Below, piece after piece: positions 21,631 to 33,000 of a stretch of 64,000 nt of DNA (within the stretch, counting starts at the first letter, position 1; each line of letters starts with the position of its first letter). Under the pieces are notes generated by a model. It ran no database searches. It worked only from the letters and a program-made list of their open reading frames with translations, and was not told the origin of the DNA. This DNA comes from Serpula lacrymans var. lacrymans S7.9 (lineage: Eukaryota > Basidiomycota > Agaricomycetes > Boletales > Serpulaceae): assembly GCF_000218685.1 (NCBI RefSeq), contig NW_006763290.1, positions 4,304,908-4,368,907 on the forward strand, written 5' to 3'. The translations under genes were made by a program, and so were the position numbers.

Positions 21631-23090
21631 TAAAAAAAATATATCCCACGTCTGGTATTATCTCTGTGCCCCCCAGTACTGACTTAGTAGCTATCTTTAG
21701 ATGCAGAAAACCCGTAGGAACAACCCCGTAAGGGAACAATACTTTTTCTGAATTGGGTGTAGATTCTAAATTCTATCCACAGAATTAGACAATAACACAA
21801 AGGATCTTGAGAGGGACCTTCAAACAGTGTACGTGGAATTAACCCTGAATAAACCTATGATAAAATGTTTATGCATGTGCATATGTGCTTGCAGGTACAC
21901 AATATTTTTGACGTTTGAAGTTTTTCACAATCTGATGAAGAAAACCCGCAGATGATCCGCTGCATTTAAAATGTTATATATTTGGATGGAGTTATGCAAT
22001 CTCATGCTAACCTAACCATACATTATCACGCTAAGTCTATTCTTGGAATAATGACCTGATAAAGTCTGATTAGAGAACCTAACCAACTCTAACCTTATCT
22101 AACCAACCAAATTGCGCAAAGGCTGACATAAGAACTCGGCATATTATGGACCAAACCTTTAACAACCCTCTAGGGTGGCCTAACATTACTGGAAAAACTC
22201 TATAAATGCCTGCGCACCCTTGAAAGGATGGTGGTGTCAGGCTGCCAAGTGACTGATAGAGTTGACTAGTTTACATAATGCAAACTCGCTATCCCAACTT
22301 AGTAGGGTTGATTGGAATGTCCCCCTGGCCATTGCGTCTGTCAGCTAAGTGTGTAATTGACCACATTGGTTGCACTTGCGATCGGAGCAAACCTTCTGAC
22401 CCAAAAAGGGAAGGCAGGTGTTTGGCGATAAGGCATATGGTATTTGTAGTTTTCGGATATGGATTTTGATTTTAGTTCAGGGGCAAAAACAATACTGTCC
22501 CCCGGCAAATTAAGGACAAGCAAAATCAAGATACCCAAATGGTTATCTACCCCAGCGCCTACATAAACCAGACCGGTAGATAAGATAAGACTTAGATCTA
22601 ATCAGATGACCACAGATCAAGAATAAGTGTTAAAGCAGGTCTGGCAAATAAGGCCGATTACCAATACTTTAGCGCCCGGCAACCCTGGACCGTGGCATAT
22701 GACCAAATAGGCACGCACTTATGGAATATTTAAGAAGGAATGGTGCGTGATTATGCATGTGACTTGAGATATATACGCAATTGGTCCACACCTTATGGCG
22801 TGATCATGGCGCCTTCTACTGCGGATGAGTCATTACTTACCTCCAGCCAATAGCATTAACGACACTTGATTGGTCATGTTCGGAGATAGGTCTTTAGAAC
22901 TCTATAGTGAGCTTTCAGCTTTGTAATCAATTTACATCATCGCTGACAAAAGAAATGTATCTTTTCATTTAATCACTCACTCTAAAAATTGTACTAATCA
23001 TACATTACAAAATGGTATTAATTGGCACTGAAGAGACATACATCAAAAATGGTGTAGGACTTCAACTTTTCGGAGTCCCCAATCTGCCGA
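21631..23090. other. No recognised gene
   Basis: Several AACCTAACC-like words occur between 22010 and 22110, but they are irregular and not a telomeric array. A candidate Ty3/gypsy boundary may lie near 23040. ORFs of 63-65 codons around 22280-22540 overlap on both strands and show no domain. Confidence 0.35.
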
Positions 23091-23094
23091 TACC

Positions 23095-24030
23095 TCAATG
23101 CCTCAAGCCCAACTAAGTATTTCTCTACTTCCCCCCAAACTATGAGGAGCCACAATGTTCACCAAATTGGATCTCAGATGGGGGTATAATAATGTCAGAA
23201 TCAAGGAGGGAGATGAATGGAAAGCCGCATTCAAAACCAGTTAAGGGATATTTGAACCCACGGTTATGTTCTTCAGCATGTGCAACTCCCCGGCTGCCTT
23301 CCAAAGGATGATATATGACCTATTCTGAGATATGATCAATGAAGCATGGCTTATTATATATATAGACAATATGTTGATATTCAGCAAAGACAAGATCAAA
23401 CACAAACTCAGAACAAAAAGGGTACTACAATGATTACAGGACAATGACCTGTACCTCAAACTGGAAAAATGCTTGTTTGACATTGCTGAGATAGAATATC
23501 TGGGAATGATAGTGTCGCATAACCAAATATGCATGGACCTGGTCAAACTAAAAGGAATCAAAAACTGGCCAACCCCAACCAAACCAAGGAGTGAGAAGAT
23601 TCCTCGGAATCAGGAACTTCTACCGGAAGTTTATTAGACACTATTTAGATGTGGCAAAACCACTCAAAGCCACCTTACAAAAGAACAAAAAGTAGAATTG
23701 GACTAATATAGAAGATGCAGCCTTCAAGGAACTGAAAAGAAGGTTCAGCAAATCACCAGTAACGCAAATTCCAGATTTGAACAAACCCTCCAAAATTGTG
23801 GCTGATGCATCACAACGCACCACAGGTGCCATACTAAATCAACCTGACAAAAACGGAGTATGGCACCCATGCGCCTACTTCTCAAAAACCATGTCCCCAG
23901 CCGAGAAGAATTACCAGATCTACGATAAAGGACTTCTAGCAGTCATTTGTGCATTAGAAGAATAGAACACTACATCATAGGAAGCAACCACCCAGTGGAG
24001 ATTATGACTGACACTTCAGTCACCCTCACG
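23095..24030 (+). pseudogene. Ty3/gypsy pol fragment (RT-RNase H)
   Basis: The segment begins with a damaged RYLNA block, then [21 protein letters not shown] (RT A domain, from about 23157). It then reads a stop, EPTVMFF, AAFQRM, a further stop, IIYIDNMLIFSK (YxDD box read as YIDN) and YLKLEKCLFD. After a frame change near 23590 it continues VRRFLGIRNFYRKF (RT thumb) and VADASQRTTGAILNQPD, then YSKTMSPAEKNYQIYDKGLL (RNase H, 23790-23960). It ends after HYIIGSNHPVEIMTD near 24020. Gag, protease and integrase are absent. It is related to, but distinct from, the better copy at 30145-32660. At least four inactivating changes are visible. Confidence 0.8.
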
Positions 24031-27000
24031 TGCCTGGCTCTTAGCTTGAATATCTTCCATACTGCTATGTGGCTAAGAGCCTTGTTTGCCTTGGGACGTC
24101 CCCAGCTGTGGGACATCATCTGTGATCGTCTAATGGTGGTCTCATCTTAATATCAAGAAGGTCAAACCCACATATAATGTTAAATACTGTACTATAGTCC
24201 ATGCCATATTGTGATTGCTTAAGGCATTTAACAGAGCTGGGTTAAAAAGATAAAATTTCAAAGACTATCTTTGTTACATATATCATATATGATTGTCCCC
24301 ACTCTCAACTGCCCATACATATAGGGACAGAATCTTGTGTGCATGGTCCAAAATACTCCATCACTGAGCCCGGGAGGGTTTAGGGTAGGCATATCAGCCT
24401 TATTTGTTTATTTTCAGTAAAATATTATGTTTTAAGTTTAGACAAAATATAAGGTGCTGCAGTTATGCTCTTATAATTGTAGCATCTACCACACCACCTA
24501 CATACATATTAATTTATTGAAAAATTCAATTACACATTTACCCCTCAAAAACTACCATGTACAGTCTTCAACCCCTGTAAATACCTAGATGTTATTTATT
24601 TTTGATTTTCACAGGAGTATTACTGTTACTGTTTGTGGTGTTTTCCAAGGTGTCAGGATTTATTTTACAGCAATTCAGAGAGCCTTGGTGACAGTGGCAA
24701 GAGTTGAATTGCCTGGTTCTAATTGACAGAAATCAATTTCATTGGAGAAACCTACCATGATTATGCTTCAACTTTACTGGAATTAGATTTTTGCACTGTC
24801 AATGCCATCTGTACTTATCAACCACACCTAACAGATTAACCATTGAGCTCCACCATAAATATTTTTTGCAAATCTTTTAGGATTTCTAGTATATCCAAGA
24901 CCATCATTAAAACTGCACTGGCATACTTACATTGAATTTACCTGCAGGAGATATACCATATAATGAATCAAAGTTCACATGATGGCAAGGGAAATGAGTG
25001 TTGTGAATATGAAGTATTTGAAGGTATAAGTATTAATGGAATGCCAGCTTTTCCAAGAAAAGCACTGGCAATAATAAATACTACTTATATCAGACGTAGT
25101 TATGTCTTTCAATTTTTCAAAATCCACTGGGATACCAATCCAAGGGATACTGTGGGATATCCCACCATCTGTGATTACACCTTTGATATGGGATGTCCCC
25201 TTTATTGTGTGGGACATTCTGAGAAGTACATGGGACAAACCCAGCATATTGTAAAGGGCACATTATAAGAAATATCCCAAAAATCATATGGTTTATGTTG
25301 GAGTTACGGGGAGATTTCAGACATTCATATGTAGCACATCTTAAACACTGTTTGAATAAGATAATCTCTGCAAATTCAAATTTGAAGGAATTATTGTCAA
25401 TATCTGCTGGCTCAATGTGCATTGACAAAGATGGCAACCAGCTTATTCTAGGTGGAGGTGTGGTGAATACAAATATAGGTTATTTAGTGACAATGCAATA
25501 ATGTTATAAGGTGCTGAGAAGGTGTATCTGGTATACCCTTGATAGAAATTTTCTCTTCTGGAAGATTTTTGTTTTAGGCACAATACCTAGGCATTTAAGC
25601 CTGCAATATTTCAAAACTCATCCCAAAAATTTCAGGGCTCCATAAAGTGATTGCAATAGATCAAGATTGTACCTGCTGACCAAGGTTTTGAGAATGTTGT
25701 GAAGAAATTACCCCAAAATTCTCATTGAGTCCTTGAGACATCTGATTGGTTCTTGGGACATCCCACCATGCCCTGGGGACATTCCACATAATAGTCTGAA
25801 GCACCCCATATTTACCCTTCTCATGTTCCAAGTACACATAAATGAGGAATTCCCTAATGACATATCTTAGGATAGCTCACAGCACAAAATATTCACTGCT
25901 TATTGGGAAAAGAAGAGAATGCAATGATAACACTGATCTAATTGACTTTAATTCAAAGTACATTCCTCAGATTGGTATAATTAAGCAGTTAGCACAAGCA
26001 ACCTTTATTTCTGTGTGCATGTTGATAAGTTTGACCTTTTGTTAGAAAGTCACTGATATACAGTATACCACAAAACATACCATTTATATTGTTCACTTTG
26101 AAACATCATTCCCATACATCAGCTTATGAACTTGGAAAGCAATCTTGTGCAAAAGTTGGGGTTACACATTATGCTATCCATCATATTTATATTCCCATCT
26201 CTCAACTTTGTTTGCACTGTATCAAACAATCATAAAACTCTTCTTTATTGTCAAAAAACCTACAAACTTGGCACTAAAAACTCAGTCTTCCATCACAAAA
26301 CTGAACTAATTTTATCATTCTATGGTGTTCTAACTTGATATTAGTATCTGACATAACATACATTCCACCAAAGTCATTTTTTGCAATTAAAAGGGGCAAC
26401 CAACATTGTTGAACAAACCCAGCATGAGGTCTGGCCCACATTAACAACATTCAGATGATGATGTTAACCAACATTGCTCTTGATTTTAATTGCAGTTGTC
26501 ATATAACAGATGCCAACTCTACATGATACATCAACACTTATCACAATAAGTGCCCCACTGGTACCATAATAGAAATTCAAAGAGGACAGCCTACACACAT
26601 GGCAATATAATACAGAATGGGATATCCCATATGGTGCCATGAGATGTCTCATAATAGTATTTCAATAAGGGACAACCTACACAAATGAGGATATCATACA
26701 GAATGTCACTTGACACAGCCCACACCTGGGGACGTCACTTCAGTCACCCCCACAACATAGGCATTTAGCTTCAACTATTTGTGTAAATGTATAAAGCTAA
26801 GAGCCTGTTTTTCCTGGTATCATCCCAAGTGCTGCAGCAAGGTTGGGATCATTTCAAAAGTGGACTGATACCACCCTTATGGTATTTTCCCATTGTATCA
26901 TACCATGTACCACTGTGGGATAATCCCTTAGATGAGATGATCCCAGATATTTGTTACATATAACATGGTGTCAGGGGGCTTGACAATGGAAAATAGTTCA

Positions 27001-27550
27001 TACAGAATTGGAAACTAAGGAGGCATAAAATAATAGTTTAATAGTGACTTCTATAGTCAATATCAACATTATTGACAGTTATAATAGCCCATGAAGCTTA
27101 GTAAAGTAAAAACTGCTTTTAATTAATACAAAACAAAATCATCATTGGTGATCACTTTAACTAAATTATGGGTATACAAAAGGAGATAGCTACACCTTGA
27201 TCTCTCTTCCCTTGCCTGCATTTTTGAAATGTAGCATTTTAGGCCAACTAATGAATGATTATCACAATAGCACAAAAACATGCTCATGTTCCAATTCTCC
27301 AATTCAACCTGAGGTTTATTTAGGTTCTACTGTAATATCACATACTATAGATGAGCTTCATTTAGGTGGGTTGTATCACAGATAAATTATCAATTGGTTT
27401 CTGCTTCATGAAATATATAAAATCATCATTAATACTTGTATCATTTTTATACTGTTTCTTCAAATATGATTGAAATGCAGGTTTCATCTGAAAGAGAAGC
27501 TTGATGTGGAGTTGGTCTCTATTGTAGTGTATCATGGTTTTTCCTTCCAT
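24031..27550. other. No recognised gene; small GGGATATCCC clusters
   Basis: The ORFs at 24963-25268, 25295-25501, 26126-26338 and 27197-27385 (plus) are 62-101 codons and match nothing I know. The first overlaps GGGATATCCC-type motifs (25140-25265), which recur near 25735-25805 and 26610-26660. The sequence is otherwise AT-rich. A CTTAGCTT...GAGCC segment near 24030-24090 and a related CATTTAGCTTCAAC...AAGAGCC segment near 26760-26810 look like short dispersed repeats. Confidence 0.35.
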
Positions 27551-27551
27551 C

Positions 27552-27705
27552 TGACATCATCACATACTTGGAATATAATGATAAAATTGGATAATGACCA
27601 GACCAGGGATTGAACCTGGAACCTTCTGGATACATGCCAGCTGCTCTACCAATTGAGCTATATGGCCAAGGTTATACAATGTAGGATCTTGAACATGACA
27701 TGCAA
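27552..27705 (-). mobile_element. tRNA-like short element (copy, ends uncertain)
   Basis: The tRNA-like core is on the minus strand at 27596-27667. It has an acceptor stem GGCCATA/TCTGGTC (one mismatch plus a wobble), a D arm TAGCTCAATTGGTAGAGC (box A), an anticodon arm with loop CATGTAT (position 33 is not U), and a T arm with GGTTCAATCCC (box B). The plus strand starts TGACATCATC at 27552, like the TGAC end of the two 196-bp copies. The flanks CCATC (27547) and CCATG (27706) agree in 4 of 5 bases, so the right end is tentative. I consider it a diverged member of the same family and not a working tRNA gene. Confidence 0.4.
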
Positions 27706-27801
27706 CCATGAACATCTTACACAGAATAGCTGCTGCATACTGGGCTGGCTTACAAATCAGAGGTATTATCCTATGGAGTATTGGTATGTATATTCTAACA
27801 T

Positions 27802-28121
27802 TATTAAGAACAAAGCTTGAAGGAAGTGTCTAGCCACTTGCTGAGAGCAATCAGGGACTGGAACTAGAGTCCAATGTGAGTAACTTTATTATTAGAGAGT
27901 ATGACAGGTATACAGTACCTAGAGTCCAATATGAGTAACTAGAGAATAGGAAGCATTGGACTCTGCAGTACTGTCCGAAGTTTTGTAAACAAAGGTAAAC
28001 AAAGCAGCCACAAAGGCGAAATAATAGAGAACACAATCAATAGTGAATGATAGAAGAATAAATAGAGAAAGGAATGAAAATATATAGGTAGCACAAAGGT
28101 GTAGAATCACCAAAACTAACA
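27802..28121 (-). mobile_element. Solo-LTR-like element, family B, copy 2
   Basis: Read on the minus strand, this block begins TGTTAGTTTTGG and ends TTCTTAATA. It is nearly identical to 1604-1923 over 320 bases, including the internal tandem segment. Its flanks do not match (AACAT and TATAA), so the target duplication has been lost or the copy arose by rearrangement. It lies directly upstream of the copia-type LTR at 28204. Confidence 0.6.
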
Positions 28122-28203
28122 TATAATTCAGCTTTCTTATTTGCCATGAGTAAAAGACTCTCAGTCTTTCTGGTAAATGACTCATATATTAATCAAATGT
28201 ACC

Positions 28204-28372
28204 TGTTGACAAAACCGGATAAACCCGGTCTCTGCCAAAGCAGCCATTATTCTCCATGGAGTCACCATTGTTCTCCTAGGAGTCATTATACTGTAGCGAG
28301 TAGCACCTCCGACTATAAGTAGTAGGGGGTTTAGTATAGAAATACCTCAGTCGTCTCTATAGCCTCTCGATG
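28204..28372 (+). mobile_element. Solo or truncated LTR of the Ty1/copia family
   Basis: From TGTTGACAAAACCGG onward this matches the LTR at the 3' end of the copia element (53605-53811, read on the minus strand). Shared blocks are GATAAACCCGG, CTCCTAGGAGTCATTATAC, GTAGCGAGTAGCACCTCC, a TATAAGTAGTAGG TATA-like box and CGTxTCTATAGCCTCTCG. The two diverge after CTCTCG. A copia-like internal region is absent. I could not find the target duplication. The resemblance shows that the family was amplified in this genome. Confidence 0.75.
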
Positions 28373-28379
28373 TCGATGA

Positions 28380-29240
28380 TGAGAACTGTTGTTAGAAAAC
28401 CACACACAAAAACAAACTAACACACAATCCTCCCATATTCCACGGAACTTGTTTATGGGCTTTGCCTCCTAGAACAGTGGGTGCTCTGGTTGTTTGTGGG
28501 GTGGTATGTATGAGGATGGGGCTTTGTGGCGAGTATAGACGAGCACTACCTTGCTAATTGTAGCACAAGGTAGGTTTGAGAACGACAATATGACGAGGTT
28601 CCCAGTGATAGCAGGCTCCTGACGCACAGACTGTAGTGCTCAGAAGGACTCTAATTGAAAGGGATGACAATGACTTCAAAAGTGGGAAGTGACGATAACA
28701 GCAGTTGACAGTGGTAGCAGTGGGAAGTGTTGTGACCACACTGGATCACAAGCAGCAGAGTAGTGAACTTGAAATTAGAGAAGAAGTCTGGAATTGAGTT
28801 CTTGTTCTTTACAAGGTAAAATACAGGGGTTTATATAGTAAAAGAAAAGTAGGCTATGCACAGTATAGCTGTGCAAAATGAATGAAAAAGAACATGAAGG
28901 AAGGAATGTACACTAACGAATCCTGCATAGGTAGTACAGGATAAGATTGTCAAAAAAAGGAAAAGAAAGGGATAGAACAATGAATGCTGTGAGTAATGTC
29001 ATAGGTTTGTACAGCCATAAAGTAAAGTCCAATAGCAAAAAGAGAGCAGGAAAATCATGATGTCATGGGAAGATACAGGTAAAAAAAGGGCAAGGCAAAA
29101 CACTATCAGTATCAACACAGTTCCTTTATTGTCAGTCAGGCATTCTAAAAAATATGTGTCCATAAAAATGATTCAAAAATCAAAAATAATCACACTGTAA
29201 ATGAATGTTCTGCTGAAAAAAAAGAAACTGGAGCCACTGG
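28380..29240. other. No recognised gene; possible further LTR-like block
   Basis: On the minus strand a block from about 29119 down to 28728 begins TGTGTTGATAC, carries CTATATAAACCCC and ends GTCACAACA, which is an LTR-like layout. The flanks show no matching 5-bp repeat and there is no second copy in the window. I list it only as a possibility. ORF 28554-28739 has no recognisable domain. Confidence 0.25.
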
Positions 29241-29248
29241 TCCACCAC

Positions 29249-30031
29249 CTAGTCCAAATCTGACAGTTCCATGGCCTTACCAATGGACTGGTTGTGTTGG
29301 ACCACCTGGTCAAACGAAGGAGGGAGAGGAGTAGTCCCAATTTGGAACATGTGAGTCCCAGGCAGCGTGTGGTACGTGTAGCTGTAGCGAAGACAATGGA
29401 CAAAAGATAAGTGTACCCAAGTGAATGGGACAGCAATGAACATGGGCAACGCAAGGGGATGAACCTTCTCCAGCTCAAAAACTACCCACCCACGCTCCAA
29501 CCAGGCAAGATGAGCGACCGATGTTTTGATAGTATATGATGGTAGATCGATGTCATAAAGATGGACCTTTTGCCCTATTTGAACTGGCCGCCGGGCTTTT
29601 GCTGATATCAGCAGTGGCACGTGGTAGTCGACGGATCGGCAATAGAAGCGGATAGGAAGTGGTGACATCAGAAATGGTGGGGGTGCAAATAAGATGAGGA
29701 GGAGGAGGAGGGTGGAGGTGACAAAAAAGTGGATTAGAATGGGGATCCAGAAACGACCGTCAGGTGAGAATAAAAACGAGAGGAAGGGGCCCATGGTGGG
29801 GCTAGGCAAATGAAGGGGAGTAAAGGAAATGACAAAACCGAGGGCGCAATGCAATGTGTAGCCAGTGGCGATGTGAAAATTTGCCGAAATGCTGAAATGC
29901 GGAAAGTACCGAATGGAAAACAAAGGTGAGCGTGACTGGATTGCTATTTCATGTGGCACTGTGCCTGTGTGGCGCAAAGGCAAGTCTTTTTGAATATTTG
30001 CTTCGTTATTGACACCTGTCCATGCTACCAA
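29249..30031 (-). CDS. Uncharacterised 260-residue protein with one membrane segment
   Basis: This is the longest unbroken ORF in the window outside integrase and RT frames, and I do not recognise it. It starts at an ATG (30031) and stops at 29249 with no intron. Residues about 92-117 (WIPILIHFFVTSTLLLLLIL) form a strong hydrophobic helix preceded by PDGRF and followed by PPP, so the protein is probably membrane-anchored. The C-terminal 140 residues are soluble-looking, with KVHLYDIDLPSYTIKT, VAHLAWLERGWVVFELEKV and PFTWVHLSFVHCLRY. They end in MELSDLD. Codon use is richer in G and C than the neighbours. The Ty3/gypsy pol relic starts about 110 bases upstream on the opposite strand. It could be a transposon accessory or gag-like ORF, or a host gene left between elements. 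Existence as an expressed gene is inferred only from its intact length. Confidence 0.45.
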   Translation of the reverse strand: MVAWTGVNNEANIQKDLPLRHTGTVPHEIAIQSRSPLFSIRYFPHFSISANFHIATGYTLHCALGFVISFTPLHLPSPTMGPFLSFLFSPDGRFWIPILIHFFVTSTLLLLLILFAPPPFLMSPLPIRFYCRSVDYHVPLLISAKARRPVQIGQKVHLYDIDLPSYTIKTSVAHLAWLERGWVVFELEKVHPLALPMFIAVPFTWVHLSFVHCLRYSYTYHTLPGTHMFQIGTTPLPPSFDQVVQHNQSIGKAMELSDLD

Positions 30032-30144
30032 TCAACTTCGGTGCATGACAGTGGGTGGCTGCATTACGCACCAATGTTCCTTTGTTATTGAGTACTATGA
30101 CCTCAGATCTTTAGAAAAGATTGACAATGACAATGACGAGGTAA

Positions 30145-32660
30145 AAGCCTGAAGAAAAGATTAAGAGGGTGGTACCTCCCGGGTACCATGATTTCTGGAA
30201 AGTCTTTTCTAAACATAAATCAGAGCGCTTCCCAGAGGCTAAGCCTTGGGACCATGCTATAGATTTGAAGGACACCTTCAAACTGAGGCAAGGACACATG
30301 ATACCTCTCTCTGCTCCAGAAAGAGATGAAGTATCAAGTTTCATAGATGAACAGCTTAGGAAGGGTTACATCAGACCTTCCAAAAGCCCTATGACGTCCC
30401 CGGTATTCTTCATTCCTAAAAAGGATGGTAAGAAGTGTATGATTATGGACTATTGTTACTTAAATGAGTACACAGTTAAAAGTGCATATCCGCTGCCTTT
30501 GATTAGTCAGCTAGTAGACAAATTGGCTGGCACCAAAATCTTGACAAAGATGGATCTCAGATGGGGGTACAATAATGTACACATCAAAGAAGAAGACGCT
30601 TGGAAGGCTGCATTCACGTGCCACCGAGGATCCTTCAAGCCCCTCGTTATGTTCTTTGGGTTAACCAATTCACTGGCAACCTTCCAGAGCATAATGAACA
30701 AGATCTTTGCGGATATGGAAGACTGTGTTGTCATTTACATTGACAATTTATTAATATTTACAAAGTCAGACAATGAGGCTGAGCATGACAGAATTATGCA
30801 AGAAGTCCTTCGACGCTTACAGGAACGGGACCTATTCATCAAACCCGAAAAATGTAATTTTAAAGTGAAGGAAGTAGACTTCCTTGGTATGATAATTGGC
30901 CAAAACAGAATCAGGATGGACCCTGAGAAAGTTCAAGCTATATTGGACTGGCCCGAACCTACTTGCATCAAAGGAGTTAAGGCCTTCCTTGGCTTAGGTA
31001 ATTTCTACCGAAGATTGTTGAAAACTTTGCAAAGATTATGAGACTGTTGAACAATCTCACAAAGAAAGACATTGTTTGGCACTGGGGCACCAAGGAACAA
31101 GAAGCTTTTGATAAGCTTAAGCAGGTATTTACAACAGCGCCCATATTAGCATTTCCCAAATTAGACAAAGAGTTCCGGCTAGAAACCGACTCTTCTGATT
31201 TTGCTACTGGGGCTATCCTGTCAATTAAATGCCCTGACAATCTTTGTAGGCCTTGTGCCTATTTATCGCATAGTTTGTCGCCTACAGAGTGCAACTATCA
31301 AATTTACAATAAGGAGATGCTGGCCATCATTAGAGCTTTAGAACACTGGCAGCATTACCTAGAAGGAGCTAGGCACCAATTTGAAATTTGGACTGACCAT
31401 AAAAATCTGGAGTATTTTATGACGGCCCAAGACCTGAACCAGAGACAGGCCTGCTATGCGGTGTACTTGTCAAGGTTCAATTATAAATTAATTCATAAGC
31501 CTGGAAGTTCTATGGGGAAAGCGGACACTTTGTCCAGAAGAGAGGATCATGCCCACGGCATCAAAGATGACAACAAAGGTGTCACCCTGATAGACCAATC
31601 ACGGGTTGCCAATGTTAGAATCAGGCAAAATTCTGATCTTCTGGAAGTCTTCAAGAAAGACATCTCCTTGGAAGAGAAGGCGCGCCTTGACAGCAATGAG
31701 AATTATTGATGGGAAGACAGGCTCTTCCGTTTCAAAGATAAAATCTATGTGCCTGAGTCCGCAAGGATTAAGGCCATAGACAGACATCACAACACTCCAG
31801 TGGCTGGGCACCCTGGGTGACAACGAACAATGGAGTTGATCTCCAGAAACTACATGTGGCCTGGCATGGTCAAAGACGTACAGGAGTATGTAAAATCCTG
31901 TCTGAGATATGCCATGGCAAAGAATTCACATCAACCGCCGGCTGGTAAGCTTATGCCAAATCCGATACCAGCTGGTCCCTGGCAGGATACATTGGTTGAC
32001 TTCACAACGGATCTACCCAAATCAAATGGGTATAATTCAGTAATGGTGGTGGTAGATTGCTTCTCCAAAGAAGTGGTGTTCATCCCCACCAACAAAACTA
32101 TTACCGCTGCCGGTACAGCAGACTTATTTAAACATTTTGTATGGTCTATCCACGGACTACCGGAAATGGTTATCTCCAATTGGGGACCGCAATTTGCTAG
32201 CAAGTTTACAAAAGAGTTATGTCGGATGCTGGGCATCAAACCCAAATTATCAACGGTGTTCCATCCGCAGACTGATGGACAAACGGAGAGGCTCAATCAG
32301 GAATTGAAGCAGTATCTCTGGATATTTATTAATGACAGGCAGACAGATTGGGCCAAGTGGCTAAAGATAGCCCAGTTCTCATACAATATCAAACAGTCGT
32401 CGGCTACAGGAAAGGCACCATTTGAGGTTACAAGGCCGTACCTTCCTAAAATGGGTGTAGAACCTGGCAAAAGTAAGAATAAGGCTGCTGGGAACATGGT
32501 CAAGGACATGAAATCTGTCTTAGACAAAACGCGCAAGGCGCTATTTAGAACTGCAGAGCAGATGAAGGCCAGGGCAGAGCGTAGATGCTCTAAGGCCCCT
32601 GACTACAAGGTCAGCAACCTGGTCTGGTTAGACACCGACCCTGAGGCTCTAGAATAGAGA
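30145..32660 (+). pseudogene. Ty3/gypsy pol relic (RT, RNase H, integrase)
   Basis: Three open segments form a retrotransposon pol. The first (30145-31041) has [37 protein letters not shown] (RT A), VMFFGLTNSLATFQ and VVIYIDNLLIFTK (YxDD read as YIDN). A one-base frame change near 31020 leads to RNase H (31038-31709: LETDSSDFATGAIL, YNKEMLAIIRAL, WTDHKNL). Stops lie at 31708 and 31817. The integrase part (31830-32657) has an HHCC-like finger with HHNTPVAGH and CLRY (second Cys of CxxC lost). It also has VDFTTDLP (first Asp), VISNWGPQF (the usual Asp of SDxG is Asn) and RLNQELKQYL (Glu). It stops at LDTDPEALE before the usual C-terminal or chromodomain. Gag and protease are missing on the left, and no LTR adjoins either side. 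The copy is clearly inactive. Confidence 0.85.
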
Positions 32661-32811
32661 TCCACGGCAAGAATAAGATGAAGTATGAGGACATAGATAT
32701 TAAGAGAAAAAATATAATGAGAGTAAACATATAATGCTAACAGAAATTTTCCTGGGTTTGATTGCATGATATTCTGTTGTTTCAGCTTCAAGCTTCAAGT
32801 CCAGGTAAGTG

Positions 32812-33000
32812 AAGATCTACTATGTAATTAGTAACTCACACCCATGTGTAATTTTTGCTACAGACTAACAAGCACTGACATATAACAAAGCTTTTTCCTA
32901 TTTCACTCATCTTATATGCGTTTAAGGACAATTGGGGCCATTGGGACTACACTTGTATTTACCGAGTTTGCACACATGGAAGGGAAATGTAGACAATATC
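32812..33000 (+). pseudogene. Inverted, rearranged duplicate of the SUN-domain gene 3' end
   Basis: An intron-like GTAAGTGAAG...GCTACAG (32815-32873) is followed by sequence nearly identical to the minus-strand end of the SUN relic. The exon text reads FKDNWGHWDYTCIYRVCTHG, then a stop, which is a more typical SUN-protein ending (VHG) than the one in the main copy. Two blocks are present in both copies but in swapped order: the intron-like block ending AAAGCTTTTT, and the block from TTTCACTC to TACCGAGTTTG. Here the intron-like block precedes the exon block. The copy is too short to be functional. Confidence 0.6.

Noticed and set aside
22010..22110. Telomere-like AACCTAACC words after the Penelope-like relic
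   Set aside because: They are irregular, few and not tandem, and they do not form TTAGGG-type arrays.
28728..29119. Another solo LTR with a TATA box
   Set aside because: No matching flanking duplication and no second copy in the window, so it is mentioned only within the spacer entry.
30169..31041. GTG start for the gypsy RT frame
   Set aside because: This is a eukaryotic polyprotein fragment. The frame is open upstream to a stop at 30142, so the GTG is not a start site.
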